Assembly (NCBI RefSeq): GCF_001949145.1
Contig: NW_019091355.1
Span: forward strand, 4,430,838 to 4,494,837
DNA: 64,000 nucleotides
From: Acanthaster planci
Lineage: Eukaryota; Echinodermata; Asteroidea; Valvatida; Acanthasteridae
Direction: 5' to 3'
Shown: positions 33,925 to 48,000 of the stretch, piece by piece
Position numbering within the stretch: position 1 is the first letter of the stretch
How the letters are laid out: each line of letters opens with the position of its first letter
Notes under the pieces: generated by a model
Databases searched by the model: none
What the model was told of the DNA's origin: nothing
The model's input: only the letters and a program-made list of their open reading frames with translations
Made by a program: the position numbers and the translations under genes

Positions 33925-36673
33925 ATGTTCAACTCTGTATCTCTCAGCGGATTGAGTAGAGTTTGTATGAGAAATGTCTTAAAGGAGGTTAAGCTGAATC
34001 TCAGATACTCCAGTTTGCCAAGAACACATCTTGGCAAAGGGAAAACTGTTCCACCCACGTGTACGTGCATCAGGAATTGTTCCTCCGGTGACCACAGTAA
34101 CCGACCGCCCGAGTGGGATACCTATGGCACCTGGGAAAATCGCATCGAGGAGCCCATACTTCTGCAGCAGAGCATCAAGCACGGCATCCCCATTCCCAAG
34201 ATCTCCCTGTCAAATGTTGGACAGGAGTCCTTGATCGGAAGGCGCTTGACCAATGAGGATCGGATACGCGTAGGGGAACTGGCTCCAAATCTCCTGTACT
34301 TTGGGATTTATGACGGACACGGAGGAGCCGTCGCGGCCGATTTTGCCAGCTACAGTTTGGAACATCACGTTGCGTACTGGCTTACAAAGGAGCATGACTT
34401 ACAGGTGGTGTTGAGGCAGTCGTTTGTAGATCTGGAGAACCAGTTTGCTAGGTACCTGCACATGGAACTTCAAGGTGATGATCCACATTGTAGAACTTTA
34501 AAAAAATCAACCACCATCTCTTGTTTTACACTTTTCCTTGATTTGACTTTGAAACAGGGATACGTGTACATATTGAAAACGTTATAACCCTATCCAATTT
34601 ATGCATCAAATTGGAGTACGGTTTTAAACAATGAACACTATTCAAATATGTACATGCTATGCACTGATAACAGATACGTTATCACAAAAACAGGCAATCT
34701 CTGACTGATTGCTTTCAAATTCAAAGTTCCATTTAACAGAAAAATGTCAACTTAATATAAGTAGTTGTACATTTCATTCTTGAATCAGGAAAATAAGTTG
34801 GGTGCAGTAAAGCAGACACTTTGAACTTGACAGTCACAGTCCCCAATATGACCCGCACGCCAGAATTCAATCAGTAATGAAGTTACAAAGTCTAATCTCT
34901 CCAAGCAATGCTGAACATTTCTTGTGCATGGAGTTATTTCAATGCTTGAAACAACAGCTGTCTAGCCCTCCAATGTACCGATACACATGTAGTTATCTTA
35001 CTTTATTTTTTTTGGGGGGGGGCCTGTTCCTAGATCCAGCCTTGGAAAACAGCGGCACAACAGCGACCGTGTGCCTTCTGCGCAATGGCAATGAGCTGGT
35101 GGTGGCCAATGTGGGCGACAGCCGTGCCATTCTCTGCCGCAAGGGGAGGGCCGTGAGACTGTCGCGGGACCACCAGCCAGAGGTGGATTCAGAGAGGGAG
35201 AGGATTGAAGCATCGAAGGGTTTCATCAGGTATATACCAACGCCTCAGAAAGTTACATCTAGTCTGCTACATGTACATCATCATAGAAAGTTATGAAAAA
35301 CCTTGAAAGGTGCCTGTATCTAAGTCAAAGACAAAATGTGTGTTTCCCCAAACCCACCCCAACAAGATGGTTACATGCACAAGAGACAAACTTACTAGGA
35401 GAAAGTCCATTCTTAATGAGAGATGAAAGCCTCAAACCATTGCGATAAAGTATTTGTTCTTACAAATAACTACCTTTTTTTTTTACAAGAAACGGACTCG
35501 GTCTCTAATATCTATGCCACTTTCTTTTTCGTGATAGGGCTAAAGTTCAAAATTTGATTAACAGTGTCAGTTTTTTTTTTTAACTTTTGTCTGTCTACAG
35601 CTGGAATAGCAAAGGCCATCCGCTTGTCAACGGTGCACTAGCAATGACCCGGAGTATAGGCGATGGACCATTAAAACGATACGGCGTGACTGCACAGCCA
35701 GAGACAAAATCAGTAGAGGTGGGTGAAACAACCAGCATGAGATAGCTGGTACTTTATGACTGCAGCAAGCAAGGCTGTCAAGTGTGGCACCAAGAAAGCA
35801 GAGCCTCAAGTGGATCGTCATTTCTATGAAAATGTACATGTACATCATAAATTTAAACATAGGTTTTCCATTTTAGTCTCTTCTAAAGCGATGAGGACAT
35901 GTATTTGTTATCCGCCGGTCAATTTTGCCTGGTACCCTGGATATACATGTATTGATACAGGTTACCAGGGAACATTTACCAGTTGTCGACAAAGGGTGAC
36001 TACTCAAACTTGCCCCAGAATGGATGGAACTGACTGCGACAGTTCCCGTCAAATATTACTTTCCAGATTGCATCTCGGACAGAATATGTGGTGTGTCAAA
36101 AACTAGGTGGGGTGCAAGGATATGCTCTTGCTTTCTGGATATGCATGCAGAAATTGCACGATCAGATAACTTGGAACTGTATGTTTGATTGTTTGGTTTT
36201 TTGAGGGACACTGATGTCAAAGGCCAGGATATAAGGAGAAAGGCAATTGCTCCCCAAGTTACTTTACTTAAAAATTTGATCACTATTCAAATGAGGTCAT
36301 CGGCCTCGATCAACTCTTTTGTTGAAATGCAGTTTTTTCTTGAGTGTTATTTTTGAATCCTAATTCAACCCCCCCCCGACTAAATCATGGTCTCATGGTA
36401 ATTCCAAACGCACAGATCAAGCACAGCAAAGACAGCATGCTGGTCTTGGTGACGGACGGTATTATTTCGGTCATGACGGACCAGGAGATCTGCGACTCCA
36501 TCAACCAGTGCCACGACCCCCCCTCGGCAGCCTACTTTGTGGCCGACCAAGCCCTGCAGTTTGGCAGTGAAGACAACGCGAGCATCTTGGTGGTCCCCCT
36601 AGCACGCTGGGGTTACGAGACCGGCAAGAGCTCCATGTACACGATGCGATGGTTTGAATGGTCCAAACAGTAG
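33925..36673 (+). CDS. PPM1K: Mitochondrial PP2C-type phosphatase PPM1K (PP2Cm), 4 coding exons, complete
   Basis: Mg2+/Mn2+-dependent Ser/Thr phosphatase of the mitochondrial matrix that dephosphorylates and so activates the branched-chain 2-ketoacid dehydrogenase complex. Coding exons: 33925-34474, 35034-35229, 35601-35718, 36416-36673, joining in frame to 373 residues (human 372). The first 35 or so residues are rich in Arg, Ser and Leu with few acidic residues, fitting a mitochondrial presequence. The core starts [20 protein letters not shown], close to human PPM1K. PP2C metal-binding motifs are all present: [41 protein letters not shown] and SEDNAS. The frame is open 12 codons upstream to another ATG at 33889; I prefer 33925 because it gives the better presequence. 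A polyadenylation signal follows at 36948. Confidence 0.96.
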
Positions 36674-36947
36674 TGCTACATCGCGAGTCTGCAAACTTAT
36701 CTAAACCCTCGCCTTTGGTGTGATCACAAATTCTGGGACATCCGGGGTTATTATTCACCAACTGACATCTTATGATCTTCCTCATGTTGGATTGTGAGAT
36801 GACATTATCACAGTAAAAGTTAACAATTTCGGTACTGGTGAATAGATCTTAGATTGAAAATGAATCACAACTCTAGAATCATGCGATTCTGTTCAAAGTT
36901 TCACACTATATGCGTTGATTTTGCAGTACTGATTTCGGCACATTGGG

Positions 36948-36953
36948 AATAAA
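36948..36953 (+). promoter_or_regulatory. PPM1K: AATAAA polyadenylation signal of PPM1K
   Basis: AATAAA 275 bp after the stop codon, followed by T/G-rich sequence (CTGTTTGCATATGTTTTT). A second AATAAA near 37216 is an alternative. Confidence 0.6.
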
Positions 36954-37463
36954 AACTGTTTGCATATGTTTTTAAAAACCACACCGTATGACATTGTGAT
37001 AATGAGCAAAGCAGCGTATTTTTCAATGACCGTCTTCAATTGGTGCACTTCAGTGAGATCTTCAAGCACAGCTTGCCTAGAGCATTACTTGCCATGCCAA
37101 TTCTGAGTAAAAACAGCCTCGGATTAAGCAAAGCCCATCTCTTTGCAGATTTTTTGCTGGTCCAAATGAACGGCAGTTACCGATACTGTTGGGAACAACG
37201 AACAACTTGGAAAACAAATAAACACTACAGTTTACAACATGTATATATACCTATTTCATACTATCATATACATGTATAATATATCGTTCATTGTTTGCAG
37301 ACACTGAACTTTGACCTCATACATGAAGCTCGTACATTGTGAAACTGGCTATCAGAAACTGATTCTAAAAAGCATTCAAATTTTACCGGCTGCTGTGTTT
37401 TTGTAAATTGATTTGACATTGTATAAATTGCATCTTTTGGAAGGGATTAAGCTGTTAAAATCA

Positions 37464-37808
37464 AGGAGGCGTGTGGCCTAGTGGTTAGGGTTTGGAGCTT
37501 CTGATCATAGGGTCAGGGGTTTGAATCCAGCTGGTGGCAGCGTGTTGTGATCCTGGGCAAGTCACTTTACCGTTATGTGCCTCTCTCCACCCAGGAGTAA
37601 ATGATTACCTGTGAGGGCAGACACGGTTATGTTTAGCCATTTGCGTCGAAATGGCAGCACCGGGCTAGTATACTCCCCAGGAAGCCGAGATGGTTTCAGG
37701 AATGTTCAGATGATGCGTGAGCCCAATGTGCAGGGATGATAATGGCGCTTTGAAACGTTGTGTAAAGCTCATTACAAATGTCGTAATTGTTATTTATTAT
37801 TATTATTT
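37464..37808 (+). mobile_element. tRNA-derived SINE
   Basis: Pol III promoter boxes are clear: box A TGGCCTAGTGG at 37474-37484 and box B GGTTTGAATCC at 37518-37528. Behind them comes the widespread SINE phrase TGGGCAAGTCACTTTACC, then an unrelated body ending GGCGCTTTGAAACG, and a TTATTATTATT tail. Plus orientation, between PPM1K and CCDC6. Confidence 0.85.
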
Positions 37809-38055
37809 TGCTCATTAGGGCATTGGCAGACTCAACAAACACCGACACACTGAAATAAACAAATAAGCTGAAGTAACAACAACCGGTTAATTTTATTCTT
37901 ACTCATATTGTTAACATTTGGCTGCTGTGGTCTATGCGAGTCATGTACGCTGTAGTGTGCGGCTGATCATTTCAACGAAAGTTCTGCAACATTGATTACT
38001 TTATACTGTAATACGTATATGTGACTGCGAGAACACAAACGGTAAGCAAGAAAGA

Positions 38056-38061
38056 TTTATT
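38056..38061 (-). promoter_or_regulatory. CCDC6: Candidate distal polyadenylation signal of CCDC6
   Basis: AATAAA on the minus strand followed by a T/G-rich tract, 3.9 kb beyond the CCDC6 stop codon. This is the best-placed candidate I could see for a long 3' UTR; nearer, weaker signals may exist. Confidence 0.35.
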
Positions 38062-39723
38062 AGTTCCACTTCAATCCACTGTTAGCGAGCAGAGCAATGA
38101 GAAAATGTGAAAAGGGAATTACCTCTAGAATGCACGGGCTGAACAAAATATCAAGAGCACTGGGGAAGTGGTTGGAGGTCTCGGGACACCGAGGGGCAGG
38201 GGCTGACTGCCTCTACGTGCACCCAGCTGTCTCGGTGTGAGCCCTTTTCTGCTATGTTTGCTCTACATGTGCACTTTTTGGGTGAAATTCGCATTATAAA
38301 AGGGTACTGAAGAATCCAACGACGTTTCACCAGACATTCCTGATGGCCCCCTTTACTGGTAGAAAGCACCATGCTGGGTTTGTATGGAAAGCTGTCAAGG
38401 AACACACAATGAGTACAGTAGTTGCCACAATGCATACCGCCATTGATGGGGGCCACTGTACATCGCCCGATAAGTCTCTTTTCCTTTACACCCATTGATT
38501 TCATTTCTTCGTGGGGCACAGGCAGTGGCTAATTGCCATTCAAGTCCCCCCCCCCACCACTGACCTGTTCCAACCTCCCAAGAAACGACTCATCTGATTT
38601 GGGTTACAGAGACTAAGGTTCCACTTTCCAGATGAACAATGCTTCAACACAGACAAATTACATACAACATGCAGACATACTGGGGAAATAATCAACAACC
38701 ATACTGAATAATGTCCGGCCAAAAAATTAGGTTTCTTTCAAGTACCCATGCTCATGTATTTTGCTAGGTATGATTTCATTAAGTGTCTAAGTAGTGATTT
38801 TGCCGACAAAATACGAACGCATGGTACCTACATTTTAGTTTTCTGATGTTGACAGTATTTTTAAGTAAACAACAAAAATGTATACACATATATGCACATA
38901 AGTTTTTAACTATGCAAACAAAAAGAAACATGCCAAGCCAATCTGCCAGACAGAATCTGATACATGTGCATGTGCATCTCTCAACCGTGCACACAACGTT
39001 ACAATAATATGCACATATAGCTTACTGACTGAAAACTAAGGCCACATCGTCAAGACAAACCTCTTCACTTTGAAGCACACTGCCTGCTAATGTAAAGGAG
39101 ACTTCTTTCAGACAGTGTTTAGGGGCTCTCCTTCCGGCTGCTTAGAGGTGAACAGAATTCTCAGTGCGGGGCTCCGACATTACTAGAACTGAATTACGGA
39201 GAGCTGCCCTTTGGTACTCTCACCGGAGCCGCGTTATCCGACAAGCACAGGAGGCACTGTACATGTGATGCACCTACGGGCCACGAAAAATTCCAGGTGC
39301 CCACAAGATATCTGAAGGCCCATGAAAGTGTAACAGTGCGCCCCATAAATCTTGTACATGTACCATTATGACCAACCGTGAGCACCCAAGATATGTTTTA
39401 GCGTCTCTCTCTGCAGCTTTGATTTTGGCAAGCTTCAAACTGGCGATTGCAAGCAGATTTGTGGCTTACAAGCACAGGTTATATTGTACAGCTTCATCAA
39501 CATGTAATGCGAGGTTCAGGGGGGAGGGGGCAAACCAGCACTATGAAGGGCATGTATCTTGGATACAGTAGGGCCCATGGACAGCGGCACAGCAAAGGCA
39601 TTTTCTTTTGGGGTGTGTCGGGGTCAATTTGCCGACTGGTCGATGTATGTCAATAATTCATGACGTCAATTTCAGTTTCATTTGCTGACTGACCCTTTAT
39701 TTGCTGACTGAAAAGAATTATGG

Positions 39724-39750
39724 GGGGGGGGTTGGAACACAACCCCCCCC
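39724..39750. repeat. G-run/C-run hairpin
   Basis: GGGGGGGGTTG and CAACCCCCCCC are perfect complements separated by five bases. Either strand carries a long homopurine or homopyrimidine tract. It is followed by GCTACGCCGCTG, a phrase I associate with repeat 3' ends. Confidence 0.8.
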
Positions 39751-42005
39751 GCTACGCCGCTGCCAATGGAGCACCGGTACCTAAAGCCTAAAGAATACTT
39801 CAACCAGCTGTGACATTTTTACATTTACCTCGTACTGCGTAATGTGTACAATTACCAAGATACACCAAACCTCAAAAATCTTGCTGCGTGCCATAGCTGT
39901 GAGGACCACAGGTGCTGGACAGTTACTGTGGGGACCAAAGACCCATGTACACCTAGGTCCTCACAACTTGATCCTGATTGATTGGATAAAGAACACACAT
40001 CCCTTCACAGTCTTATCCGCAGCATATCTCACGGCATACATGTACATGTTTATCCCATCTTTATCTTTAAAGCACTTTATGTTTCTGCTATTTTAAAGGG
40101 AACTTTGGTGTCTTCTTGATCTTTGTATTTTGTCAATATTCATGAGAGAATTTGTCATGTTATTCTGGGCAGAAACATTAATGGCACAAAAAAATATGTT
40201 TGGTCGGCACGCCAAAGTACCCCTTAAAAAACACAGAAAACAGATTGACAGCAAAAACTGAATTTAAAAAAAAAGACCTACAAATGGGCTAATGCGTGAA
40301 CAGGTGCTAAAGTTTGTATCGTTAACAGTGCCCTCTAGTGTCCAGTGACACCCACTTCACTCCCCTTTAATTTTTCCTCATCTAAATCATTTTTTCCTTG
40401 TCTAATGCCCCAAGGAAACCTGTCATACCCGTAGCTACTGCCATTGTAGAACTCTTGTATTATGCAATCAGATGAACAATTCTGAGAGGATAAATCAAGA
40501 CATTAACATTCAATTCAAAGTGGCTCACTTTAAAAAGCTGGCACAGGTTAATGAACTCTTGGAAAAGATTTCAAGTGTTGTTACGACACATACATTTTAG
40601 GCAGTAAGTATACGTACTCTCCAAAGTCGAACCATAACAGTTAAACTTCTCTAAACATGAGCAACATTTGCAATGAATCCTACATGCATAGCAAATACCA
40701 AAATGGCCGCACTTTTCTAACCATAAAAGCAATGACTGGCTTTTTATATTGTGTAAAGTTCACCATTTTGAGCAGAAAGCGGCAATCAACATTTGTGCCT
40801 TGTCACTGAAATCACACTAAAACAGAGATTTTTCAAATCAGACTTATATAATTTCTCTTAAATATATATATACAATATTTTTGTCTTAAATATTTGTACT
40901 CCACAATAACTGGGTAACCAGGGCCAATTTCAAGTTTGACAGCTTTTACAGGCTCGTTAAAAGTATCTCTCATATTCCATCATACTTGTGTACACGTAAG
41001 TAATATATTGCCGTCTTCCTGATAAGATGAGGAAAAATGTTCAAATCAATAAGACATTTCACATTATGACGATATAGTATTAGTTTAGGATGGTTTCGTT
41101 TTACTTTCTTTAACCAAAAACAGCATTTGACCTTCGCCTCTGCTCTCTGGAGCCGTTCTCTGAAAATGGCCACTTGTTACATCGTGTCCGCCAGCAAAGT
41201 GAACCAACCTTTTCTTTCCCCAACAAAATATCAAAGCTGAACAAATTCAAGAGTTTCATGACAGTGCGTGAATCAGCCAAAATGATGATATGCTGTGTTC
41301 AGACCAACGACAAGTAGATAAATGCGCACCCGGGCAACGGCTTCAAGACTATCCGTGCACTTCTACATTGTGCTTTATATGTATGGATGAACGCTCTACA
41401 GGTGCTTGACCCATCACTGCCCTGCGGCAATTATTTTCTGCTTTTGTTAAAACTATTCTCAGTCTACTTTTGCAGCAGAACTGGCAGGCTGAGAAGGCAC
41501 CAAAAAATTCCACAACTGCCAATTCATTTGAGGGTACATTTGCAAAATTGCCATGTCCCAATGTGATGTCGCCCACTGCAGTTTTACAGCATCACGTAAC
41601 ACTTTTTTTTGCTTTATGTACATGTCAACAACTGCATTTTTAAAGTGGCAAACCACAAGAAAAACTACGCCAAATTGCAAACACAAATATTAACGGGCTC
41701 TCTCGTGCAGATCAAGTTAGGGTTTAGCATGCACTCTTCAAAATTGAATTCCGTGTTTTTCCTTCCTTTTCGTCACAATCCACTGATTTCAGGCAACCAA
41801 ATTCTTTCGTGTAGTCTGCCGTCTACTCGAGACGGCTGAACTTCAACCTGATTTGTAAACAATTACAAGTTACAACCTTGGCCCTTCCCCGGGTACTGAG
41901 TCCACCCGTCAACTGACCATCTTACGATTCCCTGAGGAGGAGATCAAGGTAGCTCCTCCTTCTCCCCTCCACGTTGTCCGCCTTCTTCCAATGGCAGGGC
42001 AGTCC

Positions 42006-45000
42006 CTACGGGGTCGGGGCTGTGGGCTTGATGAACTTTTCCGGGTTGTGGCTTCCGGAATTGCTGCCCGCTGTAGCTACAGTGACCCGGTGCCGCTGCG
42101 GACAAGACCAGAATAAAAGAATTTTTTTTTTCAACGTGATTGGGTCAGTCTAGAGAATGACAGCCATCCACATCTGAAGTCCACAAATGTTAAAACAGTT
42201 TCAAGGACAAAACAGCCAAGAAGGGTGCACTGCACGGTACGCATGTGTTCTCTGCAGAGTTCATGCATGTTCATACGATTTACAACTGAATGGGTACAAT
42301 TGATGGCATCTATGACTAGGAAGGATGCACCTTAATGTGGCTATCTGATGGACATATCACTTAAGTCTTGATTGATAATACTACTGAGGCGGAATAAACG
42401 CGCTGACAAATGAACTATGGCTAAAACTCAAGGACTGTTTATGAAAAAGATTCTGACATCGAGGTCGTCTCACAAATTGTGTGATGTACACGTACATGTT
42501 AAGGTCAAAACCAAGATGGCAAACTTATACAATTCAAATAAATGAATGCGGATGTGATGTGGTACATGTATGTTGACCCACGGGCAGACAAGTGAATACC
42601 CTGGTGAAGAAGTACAGATTGAGGTGGACTGGGCAATCACAGGTCACTTGTGCCAGGAACACTTTGCCTTTCAGCTCAATTATAACAAGTGCATATACCC
42701 ACCAAGATCAAATCTCAGCAGTAGCAAAAGGCTAGATGCACTTCGACTATGACTACACATGTAGCACTCATTCTATGCTCTCTCTCTAGGGGTCGACATT
42801 TACACGTGGGCAATTCTGTCATTATGGACGTTATGTTTGTATGCAACTTCCGAGTTTCAATTGATAAACGATAAACTTGAGGTGGGAAAAAACAGTTTAT
42901 TTGCTTTTATACTTAAGCCTATATTCGAGTGTTAAAATATTAAAAGTTAAACAATTAATAGTTAAACAAAATGCCTGCAAGCAGTTCTGATGACATGTTA
43001 ATGGCACCATGCACCTTTAAATCCCTTTTGCCTCCAACAAGATCCACTCGGTCACCAGAGGTGGCAGCAAGTCATTTCTTGCAAGTCCAAGTCATGTCAC
43101 AAGTCATTATATGCAAGTCCAAGTCAAGTCACAAGTCAAAGCTGGTATACACAAGTCAAATCCCAAGTCAAAAAATAGCAACTGGAGTTCAACTCGAGTC
43201 CAAGTCACAGGTCTTGAGTCAGCAACTCTGTTGCTTACAACAGAGTGGCAATCCTTTGAAGACAACAAGAACACACCTCCTTTATTCTTAAAATGCAAAT
43301 GGAATAATTGCCCTGCATTACCCCTGTCACTGGAACATTGACAAACTTGTACAGTGTGTACTGAGCTTGAGAATGTTTCAAGATCAAACTTTTTGAAAAC
43401 AAGTGTTAGTTGGAAAGACCATACGTTCCATGCAAAACTGGCACAGAGGGAGTGACTAGTACAAAAAGTTCAGAATGATGTGAACCTGGAAGATGCATGC
43501 GATGAATCCTTCTTACATGAGCTTTTTGTGCATCTTTATAATCTTTTTTTTTCCAATGGGTGAAAACTATTTGTGACCCGCTCTGCAAAAAAGGGTAATA
43601 AGTCGCACAATGCCAAAACACATAATGGCCTGTTCTATTTGGAGAGGGCAACATTTCTTCCAAAATGTGATTTGGTGTTTTTTCCTTGAATACTTTCTAT
43701 AATATTTATATTTCCAGAATTTGTGACTACAATCATGGATATTGATGAATAAAGATGAAAAATTGATCATTCAGTAGGAAATCCTACATAGCATTGTGTT
43801 TCCAAGTGCTACAATTCAAAAGCTTTTTCTCAAAAAGTGCTTCTATTGAATCCAAACATGTGGATATACAAATGTCCATATATCTCCGCAATGCTGCGCA
43901 CTACCGGGGTCATTCATATATCAAATTGTACCTTTTGATGTACAGAATCCAGCCATATCAAAAACTCATAACCTGAATCTGGCGACTTATTACCCAATTT
44001 TCTAGAGCCAATCACATATGCCATCCTTTCAAGACGAAGACGAATTGTCAAGGCTTTTCAAGACAACTGATGGCACTGTTCCAATTATAACAGAATTATA
44101 AAGTTTCTCCCATTTTACAGATTTTTTGTTGGATTGAAAAGGCCACATTTTCCTTTTTCAAACAAGGCCTGTTGAAGTTTCATGTTGTAGAATATCCACT
44201 CACGACAGGAATAACTACAACTAAAAATCTCCCAGATGAATGTAATTGGAAACAAACTGCACATGTACGATGGGAAAATAAAACCAAACTGTGTAACAAA
44301 ACGCTGTACATGTAGAGACATGTGTTTGTCTTGGACACTTCTTTGACAAGCACTACGTGACCAGGCAAGACGTTCTTAAAAATTAGTTAATACAAATCAA
44401 TGCTGGGCATGCACTGTCATGCACAGTAACGGGAAAATAGGGTAGGGGGCGACTTTGAAGAAGTTAATATTACACAAAATTTGATGTTATAGTTTCGGTT
44501 TGATGCTACAGAATTGGGATGACCACCATTGCAAATGCAAATCAGTGGCATTATTCACAAAAAACCAACACATCTTTGGTATGTATTGAATGATGTGGTT
44601 TTGAAGACAACAAAACAGAGGGCAACAAAACCAAAATAAAACATGCAACAAATAAAACTAAACCCAACCCAACCCAGCCCAAGTGTGTAAACGCCTTCAA
44701 TCATGGACTCCCTATTGTTCCTCTTTTGTTCATACTTTAACTTTTTTAGAAGACCTCCCATATGTTTTGTACACATTTTCGAACCGTGGACTCTTTGGCA
44801 ACCGTGAACCCTATTGTCCACTATTGTTATAGGTCCACAATTTGAATGTGTATACAAACTCAACCCAACCAAATCAAACCTCACCAAACCCAACCCAACC
44901 CAACCCAATCAAACCTCACCAAACCCAACCTAACCTCACCAAACCAAACCAACCAAACCTCACCATGCCCAACCCAATCAAACCTCACCAAACCAAACCA

Positions 45001-48000
45001 AACCAAACCAAACCCAACTTAACCAAACCAAACAAAACAACACCCAACCCAACCCAACCCAACCAAACCTCACCAAACCCAACGCAACTCAACCAAACCT
45101 AACCAAACCAAACCACAAACTTGACCTTCTTGTAATTCTATGCTTAAGTACATGTATGTACAATGTACTATGCAACTCCATTCTTCATCTGAGTATCTTT
45201 AGCCCTAGACTTTTGTACATGTAACAACTCTCATTTAATGATTTGGTTATTCACATCTATTTTCAACTCCAGCTAAAATTGCTTGCCAAAAATGTACATG
45301 TACATACATGCACGTTATGTATCAAACATTACTGGATAGAGACCTGCATGTCAAAAAGTTCTTCAAAAAAGTCTGCCCGGGCAATTCTATGCAAAAAAGG
45401 AAATTGGTTCATGCTGTTATAGACCTCGTTATATTAATCACAATTTGTAAACAAAAAGAACTGTTACAAAAATGTCATTTTCCAATCAAATAAAGGCAAT
45501 TATAGGTACTGCTTCCTACTGTCTTAAACAACCCTCTTTTTGTTTGAGAGTTACTCAAGATCCGAGGTTAGAAAGAGTGTGACCAAATTTCCAATTTCGC
45601 ATGGAATTGTCCCCTGTGGGTATTAATGCTGGGTTTGTCTTTCTAGGTAGTCACTGGAATTTTCAAAAGCTTACACATATATATATATTGGGTTGAAATG
45701 AAATAGCCAGGAGCCCAGTGGTACCCAGTGGAACCCGGTACCACATGCACAAGTACAGTCCAACTTCAGCATGTGCTCACTACGTAATTATAATATGCAG
45801 AGTTTCTGCAAAGACCTCACAGTTAGTTTTAGACAAAAATCTATAAAATTAACTTTCTACCAACAGACAGAATCAAAATCAGTGTGAACAAGGGCTGATG
45901 AACAACTGATCGTCATGCAAAAAAAAAAAAAATCTGGACAGGCCATCGACGGTTGCATGTGAAATCACTGTCCTCAACATTCTACAAGGAACAGCAGACT
46001 CGCCATGATTTTTGTTGAAAGATGGTAAAGATCTAGACCAGTTCGCTCCGCACATTCCAATGGACAGATCAGGAACCAGTCCCTATACAATACATGTACA
46101 TGTACCAAAGCATCACGTCATTTTATTAGCAAGTGAACGGTGCATGTTGGTTCGCGTACCGGTTCTCTCGCATAAGTCTTTTACACAACGTGCAACGTAT
46201 TCGTTTCGGTACTCTAAACCCGTCACTTATTTGTACAGCCCGGAATATTGGCAAATCAGCAATCCAGATTCTTTTTTTATTAGTATTCGGAGATCAGAGA
46301 CCGATGATTCGAGATGTGTGATATTGTGTGTTACCATCCCTCATATACAGTGTATATTCACAACTGGAAGCCAAATTCTCACTTGGTCCACTGGTTCACT
46401 GCCAGTCACTGTCTTTTGATGTTTACCAGGCGCGCACGAGACGATCCATGCACAAATCAAATAGGCTTCTTGTGCTAAACTGTTCCAGGGGAAGAGTGTA
46501 GTGAAACTGCTGCCTGGCTGAAGTACGCATGCTCAAGCACTGCCCTAGCTAGTCATAAAAAGATGCGGTACACGTACATGTTGATGGGCGCTTTAAATGA
46601 TGCCTGGAATTGTAATGGCATCTATGCATGAGGTACGGTAAAACAAATATAACGTGGATTATTTCGGGTGGACAGTAGATGTTAACTCCTTTCTGTATTG
46701 GAAGTTGACAAACTAGTTCCTGGGGCGAAGCCGAGAGGAATCTAGCTTGTCAGGAGAGGTTCCCATTCCCCGAAGTCCAAGGCCAAGGGATAGAGCACAT
46801 TCTTTTGGTCACTCACAGGCCTGAGAAGCACGAACATGCATGAGTGACCAAATCATGCCAGTCCATGTGCTTTCTAACACCCCTCTGTCCAAAAATGAAA
46901 ATGATTTTAAAAAAAAAGAAAAGTTTCAGGGTTTTGTACATGGACAGTTCTAATTCAACCATTAGCTCACACCAATTCAACAAAGCAATACAGGCAATTC
47001 ACAAGAGTGTGCCTCCAAGCGTTTGCGATGCATTGACCAATCACAGTGCACAAAATATGTTGATCCTTTCGAGACACGCATTGAACCAACAGATTTCGCG
47101 CATGGTGATTGGCCAACGCATTAAAAACTCTTGGTGGCTCACTATTGTGAAACGCCCGTTTTAACAATTAAAAGAACACCTTTAGTTTCCCTAGATTCGG
47201 GTTTTGAGTTGCTGCTCACTGATCTCATCATACAACGGTGCTGTAACCAGTCAAAAATTTCAGGCCCTACTCTGGATATCACAAGTGCGCGATGTCTTGG
47301 CGCATATCGAGTTTACGCACAGGCAAATTTCATGCACTAGTCTGCATTAGTGAAACCCCACATGACTGTACAAGTACCAAAAAAACAACAGCAAGACGAA
47401 TGTTTAATGGACTATCCCCCCTGAAAACATTCTTTAGTTGTACACTGGTGTCTTTTCTGCTGCCAATGTGGCAGAGCAAGACTTTACTTCTTGAGCATCC
47501 GTTACTTCTCAGCTGGACGCGTATTGAGGAACAGCTTGGGGGGCATGTGGGTTAGTAATATCAGACCAGAGGAAGCATACTTACATGAAGCTGGGACTGG
47601 GAAGGGTGGCCCATTTGCTGAGGGAATGCAAGGGAGGGGTGAGAATTAACCAACTTTGGTTTTTATTGTTGTAATGTCTCTCGGGTAAAGGTGCTCCTTC
47701 TGGGGTGCCACTCCCAAAATACACACAAGGGCCAAATAATTAAAAAAAAAACAAATACGATTTCTCCCTTTAAGAAAAGGCAATAAACCGTTTTCCTTTT
47801 TGACTGATGCTTGGTAAAAAGAGTTACGGAAGTACTGCTCTCAACCGCTTGATAAATAAATCAACTCCTCTGATTCAAAACTGCAAAATTTACAGTTTGC
47901 TGCAAGCATAAACTTTACATGTGCATGTACATGTGGGTGTACATGTATGTGGGAGTTCAAATGGTCAACGAGGCTTTGCATATGACAATTTCCATTTGCT

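Larger units (their letters stand above)
36674..42005. other. Tail-to-tail spacer between PPM1K and CCDC6
   Basis: Contains the PPM1K 3' UTR, a SINE (37464-37808) and probably a long CCDC6 3' UTR. A minus-strand AATAAA at 38056-38061 would give a UTR near 4 kb, and I recall that the human CCDC6 3' UTR is also long. A G-run/C-run hairpin lies at 39724-39750. The GC-rich stretch 41880-42005 next to the CCDC6 stop contains the complementary words AGGAGGAG and CTCCTCCT, which could pair in the UTR. No further protein exon is recognisable. Confidence 0.6.

Noticed and set aside
38151-38519. 122-residue minus-strand open frame in the PPM1K/CCDC6 spacer
   Set aside because: No domain, no plausible exon borders, and it lies where the CCDC6 3' UTR is expected.
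44860-45114. Interstitial telomere array
   Set aside because: The words are AACCC/AAACC with many variants, not TTAGGG. The open frame of Asn-Pro-Thr-Gln repeats is a by-product.
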